Below, piece by piece: positions 8,938-15,280 of a stretch of 43,102 bases of DNA (position 1 is its first letter; each line of letters starts with the position of its first letter). Origin of the DNA: a virus; the IMG/VR virus record IMGVR_UViG_3300032893_000113, positions 1 to 43,102 of that record. The stretch is one strand, 5' to 3'. The notes under the pieces are model-generated. The model was given only the letters and a program-made list of their open reading frames with translations, had not been told where the DNA came from and ran no database searches. Position numbers and translations under genes: made by a program.

Positions 8938-9131
8938 GGCTTTTTCTTGTTCAGGCCAGCCAGGTAGCTATCTCTTAGACTCTGTGGAGGCTCCACAAAC
9001 CGCCACTTCTGGAAATCTGATACAGTTCCACACTCGCGGCACTTAACCAGCCCCCTTGTTCCATGCATTGGCTTCAGGGTGAAACACACAGGACACCAAT
9101 AGCAGTACTTCGGCTCCCTCTCAGTCGTCAT
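8910..9131 (-). CDS. Small zinc-ribbon protein
   Basis: A 73-residue protein with two Cys pairs, CPVC and CREC, separated by about 17 residues, the pattern of a zinc ribbon. The region after it (WRFVEPPQSLRDSYLAGLN) is polar and helical. It overlaps its neighbours on both sides (11 bases upstream, ATGA downstream). Such small zinc ribbons are frequent in phage early operons; the partner, nucleic acid or protein, is unknown. Confidence 0.65.
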   Translation of the reverse strand: MTTEREPKYCYWCPVCFTLKPMHGTRGLVKCRECGTVSDFQKWRFVEPPQSLRDSYLAGLNKKKPTTEGQVSQ

Positions 9132-9501
9132 TGGGATTCCCCTTTTTGTCTACAGAGTTCGTCTCTGTTGCTTGAGCATTCGGGGTACCGTGCCCAGAAA
9201 CCTCAGTTGGCTCCGTGGATGCCGTAGAATCCGCAAGAGTAGAGAGTTGCTTGATGCGAACTTTGGCAAAGTGTTCGCGGTGAAGTTCCATGATGGCTGC
9301 GGCTTCATCCACCGCAACAGTTAACCGCTTCCATTCCAAGAAAGCCTCTAAAAGGGCCTTCTCCGCTAGAGCCGGATCGTCGTGAAGATTCAGTGATTGC
9401 TTAAATTCACCGAGCACACCTGACAAGCCGTCTACCGACCCGTTAACTGCTGTCAGTAACGCATCCAATTCGTTCATAAACTCTTTATTTGCCGTCGTCA
9501 T
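9121..9501 (-). CDS. Hypothetical helical protein
   Basis: A 126-residue acidic protein with long Ala/Leu/Glu-rich helical stretches (about residues 5-85) and a Ser/Thr/Pro-rich C-terminal tail. ATG at 9501 follows an AAAGGAATCCCA leader that recurs before the gene at 9131. It overlaps the upstream stop by 4 bases. No family recognised; the composition suggests a coiled-coil or oligomerising role. Confidence 0.6.
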   Translation of the reverse strand: MTTANKEFMNELDALLTAVNGSVDGLSGVLGEFKQSLNLHDDPALAEKALLEAFLEWKRLTVAVDEAAAIMELHREHFAKVRIKQLSTLADSTASTEPTEVSGHGTPNAQATETNSVDKKGNPNDD

Positions 9502-9510
9502 TGGGATTCC
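9124..9510. repeat. Duplicated 17-bp start-region sequence
   Basis: GTCGTCATTGGGATTCC is identical at 9124-9140 and 9494-9510. On the minus strand both are GGAATCCCAATGACGAC, the leader and first codons of the genes starting at 9131 and 9501, read in different frames by the upstream genes. Confidence 0.8.
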
Positions 9511-9794
9511 TTTAGCTCTCTAATCTTCTGAGCATCTAGGTTGTGGCAGTTTGGGCGCGTCTCGCGGGCCTTCGAGCATTCATCTACCAGCCCCTCGCAA
9601 ATTTTGGCCGCCTCTTCTAGCGCCTGTTCTCGGGAGGCTTGCCAGCCGAGTTCGTAGCACTCAAAGCCGAAGTTAAGCTGACTGTCGCCATAGCCCTCTC
9701 CCGGTTCAATCTCTTCAATGCCCCAATATTTCTCGTACCGATTTCTCCGGTCCTGTTCGGCGGCGCGTTCGGGCGACATTGGTGTGTCGGTCAT
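9498..9794 (-). CDS. Hypothetical protein
   Basis: A 98-residue charged protein beginning MTDTPMSPERAAEQ. It shares the pattern of a Trp-containing mid-section (FECYELGWQASREQALEEAA) followed by a C-terminal helix with Cys pairs, a layout seen in several small early phage proteins. The upstream gene ends across its start (ATGA). Its first codons, ATGACCGACACACC, are identical to those of the next upstream gene. Function unknown. Confidence 0.6.
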   Translation of the reverse strand: MTDTPMSPERAAEQDRRNRYEKYWGIEEIEPGEGYGDSQLNFGFECYELGWQASREQALEEAAKICEGLVDECSKARETRPNCHNLDAQKIRELKESQ

Positions 9795-10027
9795 CGGGGC
9801 CTCACTTTCATTGTCGGCGCTCGCTTACTTTCCGCTTTGTCGTCATGCGCTGACACGTCATACGGTTCGATGGTTTCGCAGACGGGGCCACCGATACCAT
9901 TCCTCTTTTCCCACTCTGCATCGTCCGCACATTCGTTGCAGATAAAGAAGCTGCTCCCGCTCGGTCCATCGCACGTATCAATACCGTATCTACATCGGAG
10001 TTGCGGCTTGCGAGGTGTGTCGGTCAT
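9781..10027. repeat. Duplicated 14-bp start codons block
   Basis: GGTGTGTCGGTCAT at 9781-9794 and 10014-10027 gives ATGACCGACACACC on the minus strand, so two consecutive genes both start MTDTP although their remaining sequences differ. Confidence 0.75.
9791..10027 (-). CDS. Small Cys-containing hypothetical protein
   Basis: A 78-residue protein starting MTDTPRKPQLRCRYGIDTC. Four Cys residues (CRYGIDTC and FFICNEC) could bind zinc. The ATG at 10027 is preferred over an upstream GTG at 10042 because AGAGGTGAAACC lies just before it and the start context matches the gene at 9794. It ends in a 4-base overlap with the next gene. No function assigned. Confidence 0.55.
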   Translation of the reverse strand: MTDTPRKPQLRCRYGIDTCDGPSGSSFFICNECADDAEWEKRNGIGGPVCETIEPYDVSAHDDKAESKRAPTMKVRPR

Positions 10028-10031
10028 GGTT

Positions 10032-10364
10032 TCACCTCTCACCTTCGCGTAACGGGTCGCAAATTTTGCTGGCGTAATCTTCGGCCTCGCCGCAATCGGC
10101 TGAACTGGTCGTCTGATCTGCTATCAATTCGGCCTTAACAGCATCCAGTGCGGCATTCCAGCCGTCTAAGAACGTCGTCCACATCGGATGCGGCGAGCGC
10201 CAGCCAGTCCATCTTTCGTAGGCATCAAAACACGGCGTTCGCGCGTGAGGGTGTGTGATCGGGTTATTATTGAAGTGGGAATTAATTAGGCGCTGTGCGG
10301 CCTCTCGTGCCCGCTCGTGGGTAACAATTCGCTCCGATCTGGCTTCGTTAGTCGCTATGTTCAC
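10032..10364 (-). CDS. Hypothetical protein
   Basis: A 110-residue protein with GTG start coupled to the stop of the 43-residue gene upstream (GTGA) and a GGAGGGAG ribosome site 5 bases before it. The central stretch ARTPCFDAYERWTGWRSPHP and a helix FLDGWNAALDAVKAEL resemble small phage proteins of unknown function that pair an aromatic/Cys core with a C-terminal helix. Not recognised further. Confidence 0.6.
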   Translation of the reverse strand: MNIATNEARSERIVTHERAREAAQRLINSHFNNNPITHPHARTPCFDAYERWTGWRSPHPMWTTFLDGWNAALDAVKAELIADQTTSSADCGEAEDYASKICDPLREGER

Positions 10365-10492
10365 TTCTCCCTCCTATCCAGAACCAAGCGCTCCCGTATT
10401 TGATCGAGCCAGTAGTAATCCTCATCACGCAGAATGCTGTATGCTAGTGCCACGCGGAAATTCTGCCAAAATTCGTGCCAACGTTTTCTCAA
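10361..10492 (-). CDS. 43-residue protein with TTG start
   Basis: MRKRWHEFWQNFRVALAYSI followed by a charged stretch ending LVLDRREK. It begins at TTG (10492) with TATAGGAGGGAGCC immediately upstream and its TGA overlaps the next GTG (GTGA), so both ends are explained by coupling. It is basic and Trp/Tyr-rich. The last codons are the leader and ribosome site of the next gene, so protein sequence and initiation signal are written over each other. Function unknown; too short and unusual in start codon for most gene callers. Confidence 0.6.
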   Translation of the reverse strand: MRKRWHEFWQNFRVALAYSILRDEDYYWLDQIRERLVLDRREK

Positions 10493-10519
10493 GGCTCCCT
10501 CCTATACAGAACCGCTAAT

Positions 10520-10699
10520 TCACCATGTAAGTTGCCACGCCGCACAGATCAACCCAACACCGATTCCGAAACATGACAGGCCCAAAAGAAATACCTTCCA
10601 CCAATTACTTCCGTTATCGCGCGATGTTAGGCAGGACATGCCAAACGAAAGGAACAAGCCGCCAGTAAGCAAGCCGCCGATTATTTCAGCCGATTTCAT
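10520..10699 (-). CDS. 59-residue two-helix membrane protein
   Basis: MKSAEIIGGLLTGGLFLSFG begins a first hydrophobic helix (about residues 5-24). A short polar loop containing DNGSNWW follows, then a second helix (about 36-55) ending QLTW. ATG at 10699 follows GGATAGGACGAATAC, a good ribosome site. The protein looks like a small inner-membrane component; a small holin, antiholin or superinfection-exclusion protein are all possible, and nothing in the sequence decides between them. Confidence 0.65.
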   Translation of the reverse strand: MKSAEIIGGLLTGGLFLSFGMSCLTSRDNGSNWWKVFLLGLSCFGIGVGLICAAWQLTW

Positions 10700-10728
10700 G
10701 TATTCGTCCTATCCAGAACTCACTGGCG

Positions 10729-11172
10729 TCACATGAAGTATCGCGTCACATCGGCAAGAATCTCTCGCTTTAATGAGCAGATTTTGTCGCCGCCTACGAT
10801 CTCTATAGGTTCATGCATCGCCACCAACCAAACCCTATCTCCTTTGAAGTTGCTCGGTGAGAGCGTGGCATGCAAGGCCCCATTCGAGCATGGCGTTAGC
10901 GGCGGCGGTAGTTCCTCTATCATCCCCACTGAGCGAGCGCCGCCCTTACCGCCATTGCTAGGAGTGCCATTGGCGTTGGATTTCCAAAGTGCAAGCAAAG
11001 TATTTGGTTTCGGTTCTGGGGCCACGGATTTTATGACGGCCTGCACATATTCGCCGTCGCCGTAGCCGTCGCCGTCGCCGTCGCCGTAGCCGTCGCCGTA
11101 GCCGTCGCCGTCGCCGTAGCCGTCGCCGTAGCCGTAGCCGGAGCTTGGAAGCGTTCCGTAAATCAGTTCCAC
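10729..11172 (-). CDS. DUF7666-like protein with N-terminal Gly-Tyr-Gly-Asp repeats
   Basis: A 147-residue protein. After MELIYGTLPSS comes a low-complexity tract of GYGDG/GDG units (about residues 12-40). A globular domain follows with the pattern C..GALHATLSP, DRVWLVAMHEP and DKICSLKREIL, which I recall from a widespread phage/prophage domain of unknown function (DUF7666). GTG at 11172 is chosen over ATG at 11187 because GGGAGGAAGG lies between them as a ribosome site. It overlaps the DUF6948-like gene by 10 bases; these two families often occur together in phage genomes. Function unknown. Confidence 0.6.
   Translation of the reverse strand: MELIYGTLPSSGYGYGDGYGDGDGYGDGYGDGDGDGYGDGEYVQAVIKSVAPEPKPNTLLALWKSNANGTPSNGGKGGARSVGMIEELPPPLTPCSNGALHATLSPSNFKGDRVWLVAMHEPIEIVGGDKICSLKREILADVTRYFM
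11052..11140. repeat. In-frame hexanucleotide-type minisatellite coding for (GYGDG)n
   Basis: About 90 bases made only of GCCGTC and GCCGTA units (plus-strand reading), in mixed order, encoding Gly-Asp and Gly-Tyr pairs on the minus strand. All units are 6 bases, so gain or loss of units keeps the reading frame. Such tracts are prone to slippage and to assembly collapse, so the copy number seen here may not be exact. Confidence 0.85.
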
Positions 11173-11453
11173 GGCCCTTCCTCCCATTTCGCCTGAGCGG
11201 ACGGCGAAACCTCTACAATCGCCGTGACTTTGTTTAGAGTGAGGCTCGGCACGGCTGGTCCGACTTTACAATTATTCGTCGGTCCTCCCGCAGCCAGACC
11301 CATAAAGCCCTTTACGTCGGCAGACCAGTAGACGCAATTTCTTGCACGCTCGATGGTTACGGAGCCATTCACGGGCGGCTCAGACATGTACCCGAAAAAC
11401 ACGCCACGGAACTCCGTGGTTACCATAACTGCTTGCTCTTTTTGCTTTTTCAT
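11163..11453 (-). CDS. DUF6948-like phage protein
   Basis: A 96-residue protein whose core, VTTEFRGVFFGYMSE, ARNCVYWSADVKGFMGLAA, GPTNNCKVGPAVPSLTL and a final AKWEEGPWN, matches my memory of the DUF6948 family: a small beta-rich domain found in many siphovirus and podovirus genomes. ATG at 11453 overlaps the DUF551-like stop (ATGAAATGA region) and has GGGAG upstream. It overlaps the next gene by 10 bases. No biochemical role is established. Confidence 0.65.
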   Translation of the reverse strand: MKKQKEQAVMVTTEFRGVFFGYMSEPPVNGSVTIERARNCVYWSADVKGFMGLAAGGPTNNCKVGPAVPSLTLNKVTAIVEVSPSAQAKWEEGPWN

Positions 11454-11806
11454 TTCATCTCCCTATCCAGAACTCCCCGCAGCGCCGCCATCGCGGTTCT
11501 CAACTTGTCGGAATCCCCGCACGCATTCAAGACCCGTTGCGCTGCTTCTCTGATTTCTGTAGAGTCCGCTGCGGCCTCGGCGGGATCGTCAATTATCATC
11601 CAGTGAGTGATTTGCTCGGGATCAAGAAATATCGGGTCATCGCAGGGATCGGTGCGCTCAAGCTGCCAACGCTTGTATTCCGGGCAAAACCATGCTGATT
11701 CCCAGCGACCAGCAGTTGTGAATACCAACACCGCTTCACTTGGAGGTTCGCCTTCAGCCTTCAGCCATTTCATCGTTGGGGCGGGTTGCTTACTTACTTC
11801 AGTCAT
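11450..11806 (-). CDS. DUF551-like protein
   Basis: A 118-residue protein. The first 75 residues carry the DUF551 pattern: MKWLKAEGEPPSEAVLVFTT, a Trp-rich strand pair and ITHWMIIDDP. A C-terminal helix (AAQRVLNACGDSDKLRTAMA) follows. DUF551 proteins are common small proteins in phage accessory operons with no settled function. Coupled by ATGA at both ends. Confidence 0.65.
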   Translation of the reverse strand: MTEVSKQPAPTMKWLKAEGEPPSEAVLVFTTAGRWESAWFCPEYKRWQLERTDPCDDPIFLDPEQITHWMIIDDPAEAAADSTEIREAAQRVLNACGDSDKLRTAMAALRGVLDREMK

Positions 11807-12507
11807 AGAGTCGCCTTTATTTCCAAAAGTCTCTCCGCATAGTCGGCCACGCAGGAAGCTAGCTCTGGGGGAATTGTGGCTGCCAGCGCTGTATCTCTGC
11901 TTCGTTGCGGGCTACTCGACCATCCCTGGTTCCATTTGAACTGGGCGCGATATTCGCGGCGCTCCGCGATGCTCATCTGCTTGACTAATTTGCTTGAGCC
12001 TATGTCGATGCCCTTGGTTATTCCTTGCGGCAGAAGGGGCGCTACAGCATTCCCCCAGAGGTAGAATGGACCGCAGTGTGCTTGGGCCTCGCCTACAAAT
12101 TTCTGTGCTGGTCTCACATTTTCCATGATGTAGCGCACGCCGGCCCGCTCCAATAATGCCCGCGTGTAATTAAACAGTTCGATTCCCTCGAACGGATACT
12201 CCGGCTCTGGATGAAAATGGGCCATGCCCCAAATCGAGAACTTCTCGCATGGACTCGATGCACATACAAAATCCGGTTCGTACTCCCACAGGTCTGGGCC
12301 ACGATCTTCGTGCTCTCGGATAATGAATCGCCCTTGGCTGGCTTTGATCTGCAGCACGTTAGCCTGCACAAACTCACCTCGGTAATCGGGATTCCGCACC
12401 AGGTCCACGCCTACCACTTCCCATCCTCGATCTAGAAAGGCGTTCGTCCACCCGCCCCTGCCGCAAAACAAGTCCAGCATTCTCCGGGGGCGCTCATCCT
12501 TGCTCAT
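11803..12507 (-). CDS. Orphan DNA (cytosine-5) methyltransferase
   Basis: A 234-residue enzyme of the C5-cytosine methyltransferase superfamily, expected to transfer a methyl group from S-adenosylmethionine to cytosine in phage and host DNA. Motif I is LDLFCGRGG (residues 11-19). Motif IV is SSPCEKFS with catalytic Cys87, in place of the usual PPCQxFS. Motif VI ENV is at residues 129-131, and a motif-X-like helix is near the C-terminus (IPPELASCVADYAERLL). It is shorter than most bacterial enzymes and has little room for a target-recognition domain, as in other phage versions. No restriction enzyme is next to it; protection from host restriction or regulation is the usual role. Confidence 0.8.
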   Translation of the reverse strand: MSKDERPRRMLDLFCGRGGWTNAFLDRGWEVVGVDLVRNPDYRGEFVQANVLQIKASQGRFIIREHEDRGPDLWEYEPDFVCASSPCEKFSIWGMAHFHPEPEYPFEGIELFNYTRALLERAGVRYIMENVRPAQKFVGEAQAHCGPFYLWGNAVAPLLPQGITKGIDIGSSKLVKQMSIAERREYRAQFKWNQGWSSSPQRSRDTALAATIPPELASCVADYAERLLEIKATL

Positions 12508-13217
12508 TGACTCACCGCCGGGAATTGGTTGATTAACAGGTCTGCCGAGATTCTCGCTTTGCCTTCAGCGGGGGTGTGAGCGGAGCGCTGTTTCATAAAG
12601 AATGCGATGTTGTAAATCTCGCACTCGTCGCGCATGTCTCTCGCCCATTGCTCCAGATCGGGTCGGCGGTTATTCCCTGATTCACCGCCGTAGACCACCC
12701 AAACAGGCTTAGGTGCCCAGCGAATGAACGTGATATGGCCTAGCGCGGGTTCGTAGCTGACCCACTTAATTCCCGGCAATTCCCACATCACGGCCCAACG
12801 CTCATCGAAATGAGCTTGATCTTCTGCCGTGAAGCCCTTCCAGATGCGGGTCGAATTCATCAAGTCCGCAGGAAGATACCGCGCGTATCCGCGAGGACGT
12901 TTCGTCAAAAGCTGCCACGTCAGGTTAGGTGTCGAGCGAATCAAGTCCCACAGCCGCTCGCGCTGGCCTTCCGGGGCTTCATCGTCGAACACATCGGCCA
13001 TCGAAGCGCAGAACACTCTCCCGCTCCATTTCAGAGGCTCCCGCCAATGCTTATCGCCAAACGTGCGCCGAGGCTTTCCCGGCCCCCAATGATCTCCGCC
13101 GACGCGCTTATCGAAAGTCTCCGCGTAACAGTTCACGCAACCGGGCGAGACGCGAGTGCAGCCCCACCAAGGATTGAATGTGTGATCCGTCCAACTGATT
13201 GCCGTTACTTCGCCCAT
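12504..13217 (-). CDS. Gp37/Gp68 family (DUF5131) protein
   Basis: A 237-residue protein opening MGEVTAISWTDHTFNPWWGC, then CVNCYAE, CASMADVFDD, LTKRPRGY and VVYGGESGNNRR. These are the signature blocks of the phage Gp37/Gp68 (DUF5131) family, which has a TIM-barrel resembling radical-SAM proteins; the clustered Cys residues near the N-terminus fit a metal site. ATG at 13217 is preferred over a TTG at 13295 because conserved sequence begins right there and GTGGA lies just upstream. It overlaps the methyltransferase by 4 bases. The biochemical function of the family is not firmly known. Confidence 0.78.
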   Translation of the reverse strand: MGEVTAISWTDHTFNPWWGCTRVSPGCVNCYAETFDKRVGGDHWGPGKPRRTFGDKHWREPLKWSGRVFCASMADVFDDEAPEGQRERLWDLIRSTPNLTWQLLTKRPRGYARYLPADLMNSTRIWKGFTAEDQAHFDERWAVMWELPGIKWVSYEPALGHITFIRWAPKPVWVVYGGESGNNRRPDLEQWARDMRDECEIYNIAFFMKQRSAHTPAEGKARISADLLINQFPAVSQ

Positions 13218-13311
13218 AAAATTCCACTCGGCTCCTTGCTCATTGACTCTGGCTCCTACGCTTTTATTTCTGGATTGGACGTTTTCAGCGACCAAATCAC
13301 CAGATAAGGAT

Positions 13312-13749
13312 TCAGGCTGAGCGGCGATCTGACTTTTTCCGGTGCTCGCGCAATTTCGCTTGCTCGCTCTGGGCTTGCTTCTTGTCCGCTCCGTCCATTG
13401 TCTTTTGATCCGCTAGCCTCTGAAAGCATGGAAACCTCTCCTCGAACTTCAGTGTTTTTGGTTGTTCTAAATTGATACGTGTTGCTTTCGCCATCTGGTA
13501 CTGTGCAAGAATCCAGCGTTCTTCCATGAACTTCTCAAATGATTTATTGCCTCTCAATCGGTTGCAGGGCAGACACGCAATTAACACGTTTTCCGCGCAA
13601 TCAGGACCGCCTTTGGATAACGGGATAAAGTGATCTGGAACGGCTTTGTCGTCAGCCTCGGGTTCCGGGCAATCCAGCACAGGCTTTCCACACCAAAAGC
13701 ACCGGAAACCCGATTCGAGCAGACGGTTTTTCCACTCCAGTTTGGTCAC
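13312..13749 (-). CDS. HNH endonuclease
   Basis: A 145-residue protein with a zinc-binding HNH fold: CFWC at residues 17-20, the DHFIPLSKGGPDCAEN block (Asp39-His40, Asn54) and CLPCNRLRGNKS (Cys59, Cys62, Asn63). The C-terminal third is Lys/Arg/Gln-rich and probably binds DNA. It overlaps the upstream gene by 4 bases. In phages such enzymes are either packaging-associated nickases or free-standing homing nucleases; its place among recombination genes rather than beside the terminase favours a nicking or homing role. Confidence 0.78.
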   Translation of the reverse strand: MTKLEWKNRLLESGFRCFWCGKPVLDCPEPEADDKAVPDHFIPLSKGGPDCAENVLIACLPCNRLRGNKSFEKFMEERWILAQYQMAKATRINLEQPKTLKFEERFPCFQRLADQKTMDGADKKQAQSEQAKLREHRKKSDRRSA

Positions 13750-14000
13750 GCGGCCTCGTTTGCTTTGCGTGCTTCCTCGACTGGTAAAACTCCGTACACG
13801 TACTGGTGAGGCTTCTCCGCAACCACGCAGGCTTTGCAGATATTCAGGGAGTTCATGGATTCGCTAAGTTCTCGCCCGATAAATGCCGCGTCCCACATAA
13901 AGACCATTTGGGCGTTTTTGATGTAAGCCCCACAGAGCGCGATCATTTCGCCGCCCCATTGGGTTTCTGGCTCGGGCACGTTGTACAGATGGGCTTTCAT
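13746..14000 (-). CDS. Hypothetical protein with possible zinc site
   Basis: An 84-residue protein, MKAHLYNVPEPETQWGGEMI..., with CGAY and ICKACVV motifs that could co-bind a metal. ATG at 14000 is chosen over an upstream TTG because it overlaps the stop of the 33-residue membrane gene (ATGA) and has GGAG 8 bases before it. The layout, a Cys in the first third and CxxC in the second, recalls small phage proteins with a split zinc knuckle. Function unknown. Confidence 0.6.
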   Translation of the reverse strand: MKAHLYNVPEPETQWGGEMIALCGAYIKNAQMVFMWDAAFIGRELSESMNSLNICKACVVAEKPHQYVYGVLPVEEARKANEAA

Positions 14001-14098
14001 TTCATATGCTCCGCGATGTGTTTCAGCCAAAAGGCGATAAAGAAAAGAAACGTTGTTGAAAGAAGGGCGCAGATCAGGTACAGGCCCGACGCTTTCAT
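13997..14098 (-). CDS. 33-residue single-helix membrane peptide
   Basis: MKASGLYLICALLSTTFLFF then IAFWLKHIAEHMK: one hydrophobic helix (about residues 5-24) and a basic, amphipathic tail. Its ATG overlaps the ERF-like gene stop (ATGA) and its own TGA overlaps the next ATG (ATGA), so it fits exactly into an otherwise empty gap in a tightly coupled operon. That makes a chance ORF unlikely. Function unknown. Confidence 0.65.
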   Translation of the reverse strand: MKASGLYLICALLSTTFLFFIAFWLKHIAEHMK

Positions 14099-14811
14099 TG
14101 CGTTGCCTCGTTATTCTTCATCTCAACTACTTTCAAGGACTCGGCCAAACCGCTTTCCAGAGAATCCATGCCAGCCGCCCACAGGATTGCTTTCCCGTAA
14201 GCGTCTTTCTTCAAATCTCCGGCTGACGTGACGCCTTGCAATTTCAGGTAGTCGGCACGCTGCTGGTAAGTTTTCCCGGTTTGATTGCACTTGATGTCAA
14301 AGGCTTGCGATTGGTCAAGGCGCTTTCTGGCGTCTTTAGAAAGCCCTTGCGGTGATTCGTACGCGCTGTCTGGGAGAGCAGGCCGTTCCGCATCGGATGA
14401 AAACTCCACTTCGTCTCGATCCATGTACAGGAAGGGAACTTGCCCCAGATTGCGCAAGAAGTATTTGAGCGAGCCTGTTTTTGCCTTGTACGGTGCCGTC
14501 GAATCCGTTGCCCATGCCGAGCCATGCACGATAAAGCTTTTCGAATCTTTCGAGTCAAGGTCGGTTAGGGTGTATTCGGTTCTTACTCGGGCATAGAGCT
14601 TCTCGCCGAATTGCTGATCGTTTGCCTCCAGTTCGGTAATGTCCAAATGCAGGCGCAACGCTCGCATGTGCCTGCGCATCTCAATGAGAAGCTTGGAGCA
14701 GGGAACGTAGTCATATTCCCCGTTGTTGCGGTCGGCAATCAGGCCATCGAGCGCTGCCGACAGTGCCGAGCGCTTCTCAATGAATGTCAGGCTGGCTTTT
14801 TTGCGTGGCAT
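14095..14811 (-). CDS. ERF-like single-strand annealing recombinase
   Basis: A 238-residue protein. After a helical N-terminus (residues 1-60), the segment RVRTEYTLTDLDSKDSKSFI, HGSAWATDSTAPYKAKTGSL and KYFLRNLGQVP has the pattern of the ERF superfamily: a beta strand, a Gly-x-Ala/Asp turn, and a Lys-Ala-x-Ser/Thr-Gly-x-x-Lys-Tyr helix. P22 Erf, the family prototype, promotes annealing for circularisation and replication of phage DNA. The C-terminal part (about 140-238) is charged and variable, as in Erf. ATG at 14811 has GAGGAG about 7 bases upstream. Family assignment is by pattern, not by close similarity. Confidence 0.6.
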   Translation of the reverse strand: MPRKKASLTFIEKRSALSAALDGLIADRNNGEYDYVPCSKLLIEMRRHMRALRLHLDITELEANDQQFGEKLYARVRTEYTLTDLDSKDSKSFIVHGSAWATDSTAPYKAKTGSLKYFLRNLGQVPFLYMDRDEVEFSSDAERPALPDSAYESPQGLSKDARKRLDQSQAFDIKCNQTGKTYQQRADYLKLQGVTSAGDLKKDAYGKAILWAAGMDSLESGLAESLKVVEMKNNEATQ

Positions 14812-14957
14812 AACTCGCTCCTCACCTTAATGGCGACTTTGCGGAGAAGATTGAGCTTGTTCCTGTCCTCTTGGCTCCGCGAGAAAATAGCTGCCTTTTC
14901 TTCCAAGTGAATCAGGATGATGATGACTTCCTCGAGTCCGCTATCTATGGATTTCAT
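14787..14957 (-). CDS. Hypothetical 56-residue helical protein
   Basis: MKSIDSGLEEVIIILIHLEE begins a fully helical, charged protein. ATG at 14957 overlaps the upstream stop (ATGA) with GGAG 5 bases before it, and is preferred to an in-frame codon at 15023 buried in the previous gene. The 3' end overlaps the ERF-like gene by 25 bases. Possibly a small partner of the recombinase; that is inference from coupling only. Confidence 0.55.
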   Translation of the reverse strand: MKSIDSGLEEVIIILIHLEEKAAIFSRSQEDRNKLNLLRKVAIKVRSELCHAKKPA

Positions 14958-15280
14958 TGCTGCTCCGCTTCCTGCTTGCAGCGCAAGGCCCACATCGGTT
15001 CGCCATGAATCTTCCGGTGACATTCCCTATTAATGAAAAGCACTCGCTCGAGTACATCAGAGCGCGGCCACAAATGGTGAAGCTGCCCATCGTGCCAGCT
15101 TGCGGGGCGAGTGCAGGGCGTTCCCGTTATCGCCCCACACTCGCATTTGCCTTCACTCCGCTCCCACGCCTTGCGGCGCAGCCTGCACATGCCGATGGCG
15201 CTTTCTCTCACTGCCCCTGTGCGCCATGAAACCTTTGCCTTGGTTGGCCTCGCCTTCGGTTTGAGCCAAGAGCGCTTCAT
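14954..15280 (-). CDS. HNH-like/NinG-like zinc nuclease candidate
   Basis: A 108-residue basic protein starting MKRSWLKPKARPTKAKVSWR. It contains CRLRRKAWERSEGKCECG, a Cys at TPC, LHHLWPRSDVLERV and INRECHRKIHGEP, giving a Cys/His set arranged like a degenerate HNH (beta-beta-alpha-metal) nuclease such as those annotated as phage recombination or HNH proteins. ATG at 15280 is preferred because it overlaps the upstream stop (ATGA). It lies directly upstream of the ERF-like gene in the operon, which suits a role in processing recombination intermediates. Confidence 0.55.
   Translation of the reverse strand: MKRSWLKPKARPTKAKVSWRTGAVRESAIGMCRLRRKAWERSEGKCECGAITGTPCTRPASWHDGQLHHLWPRSDVLERVLFINRECHRKIHGEPMWALRCKQEAEQQ

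Larger units (their letters stand above)
10367..11476 (-). promoter_or_regulatory. Four dispersed copies of a leader/ribosome-site cassette
   Basis: On the minus strand the block GTTCTGGATAGGAGGGAG (or close variants) occurs at 10367-10384, 10495-10512, 10705-10721 and 11459-11476. Each copy lies 3-15 bases before a start codon: the genes starting at 10364, 10492, 10699 and 11453. In two cases it also encodes the C-terminus of the upstream gene (VLDRREK and VLDREMK). The GGAGGGAG part is a strong Shine-Dalgarno sequence; the conserved GTTCTGGATA half is not explained by ribosome binding. Confidence 0.7.

Noticed and set aside
11052-11140. CRISPR-like or regulatory direct-repeat array
   Set aside because: Units are 6 bases without spacers and stay in frame within a coding sequence, so this is a coding minisatellite.
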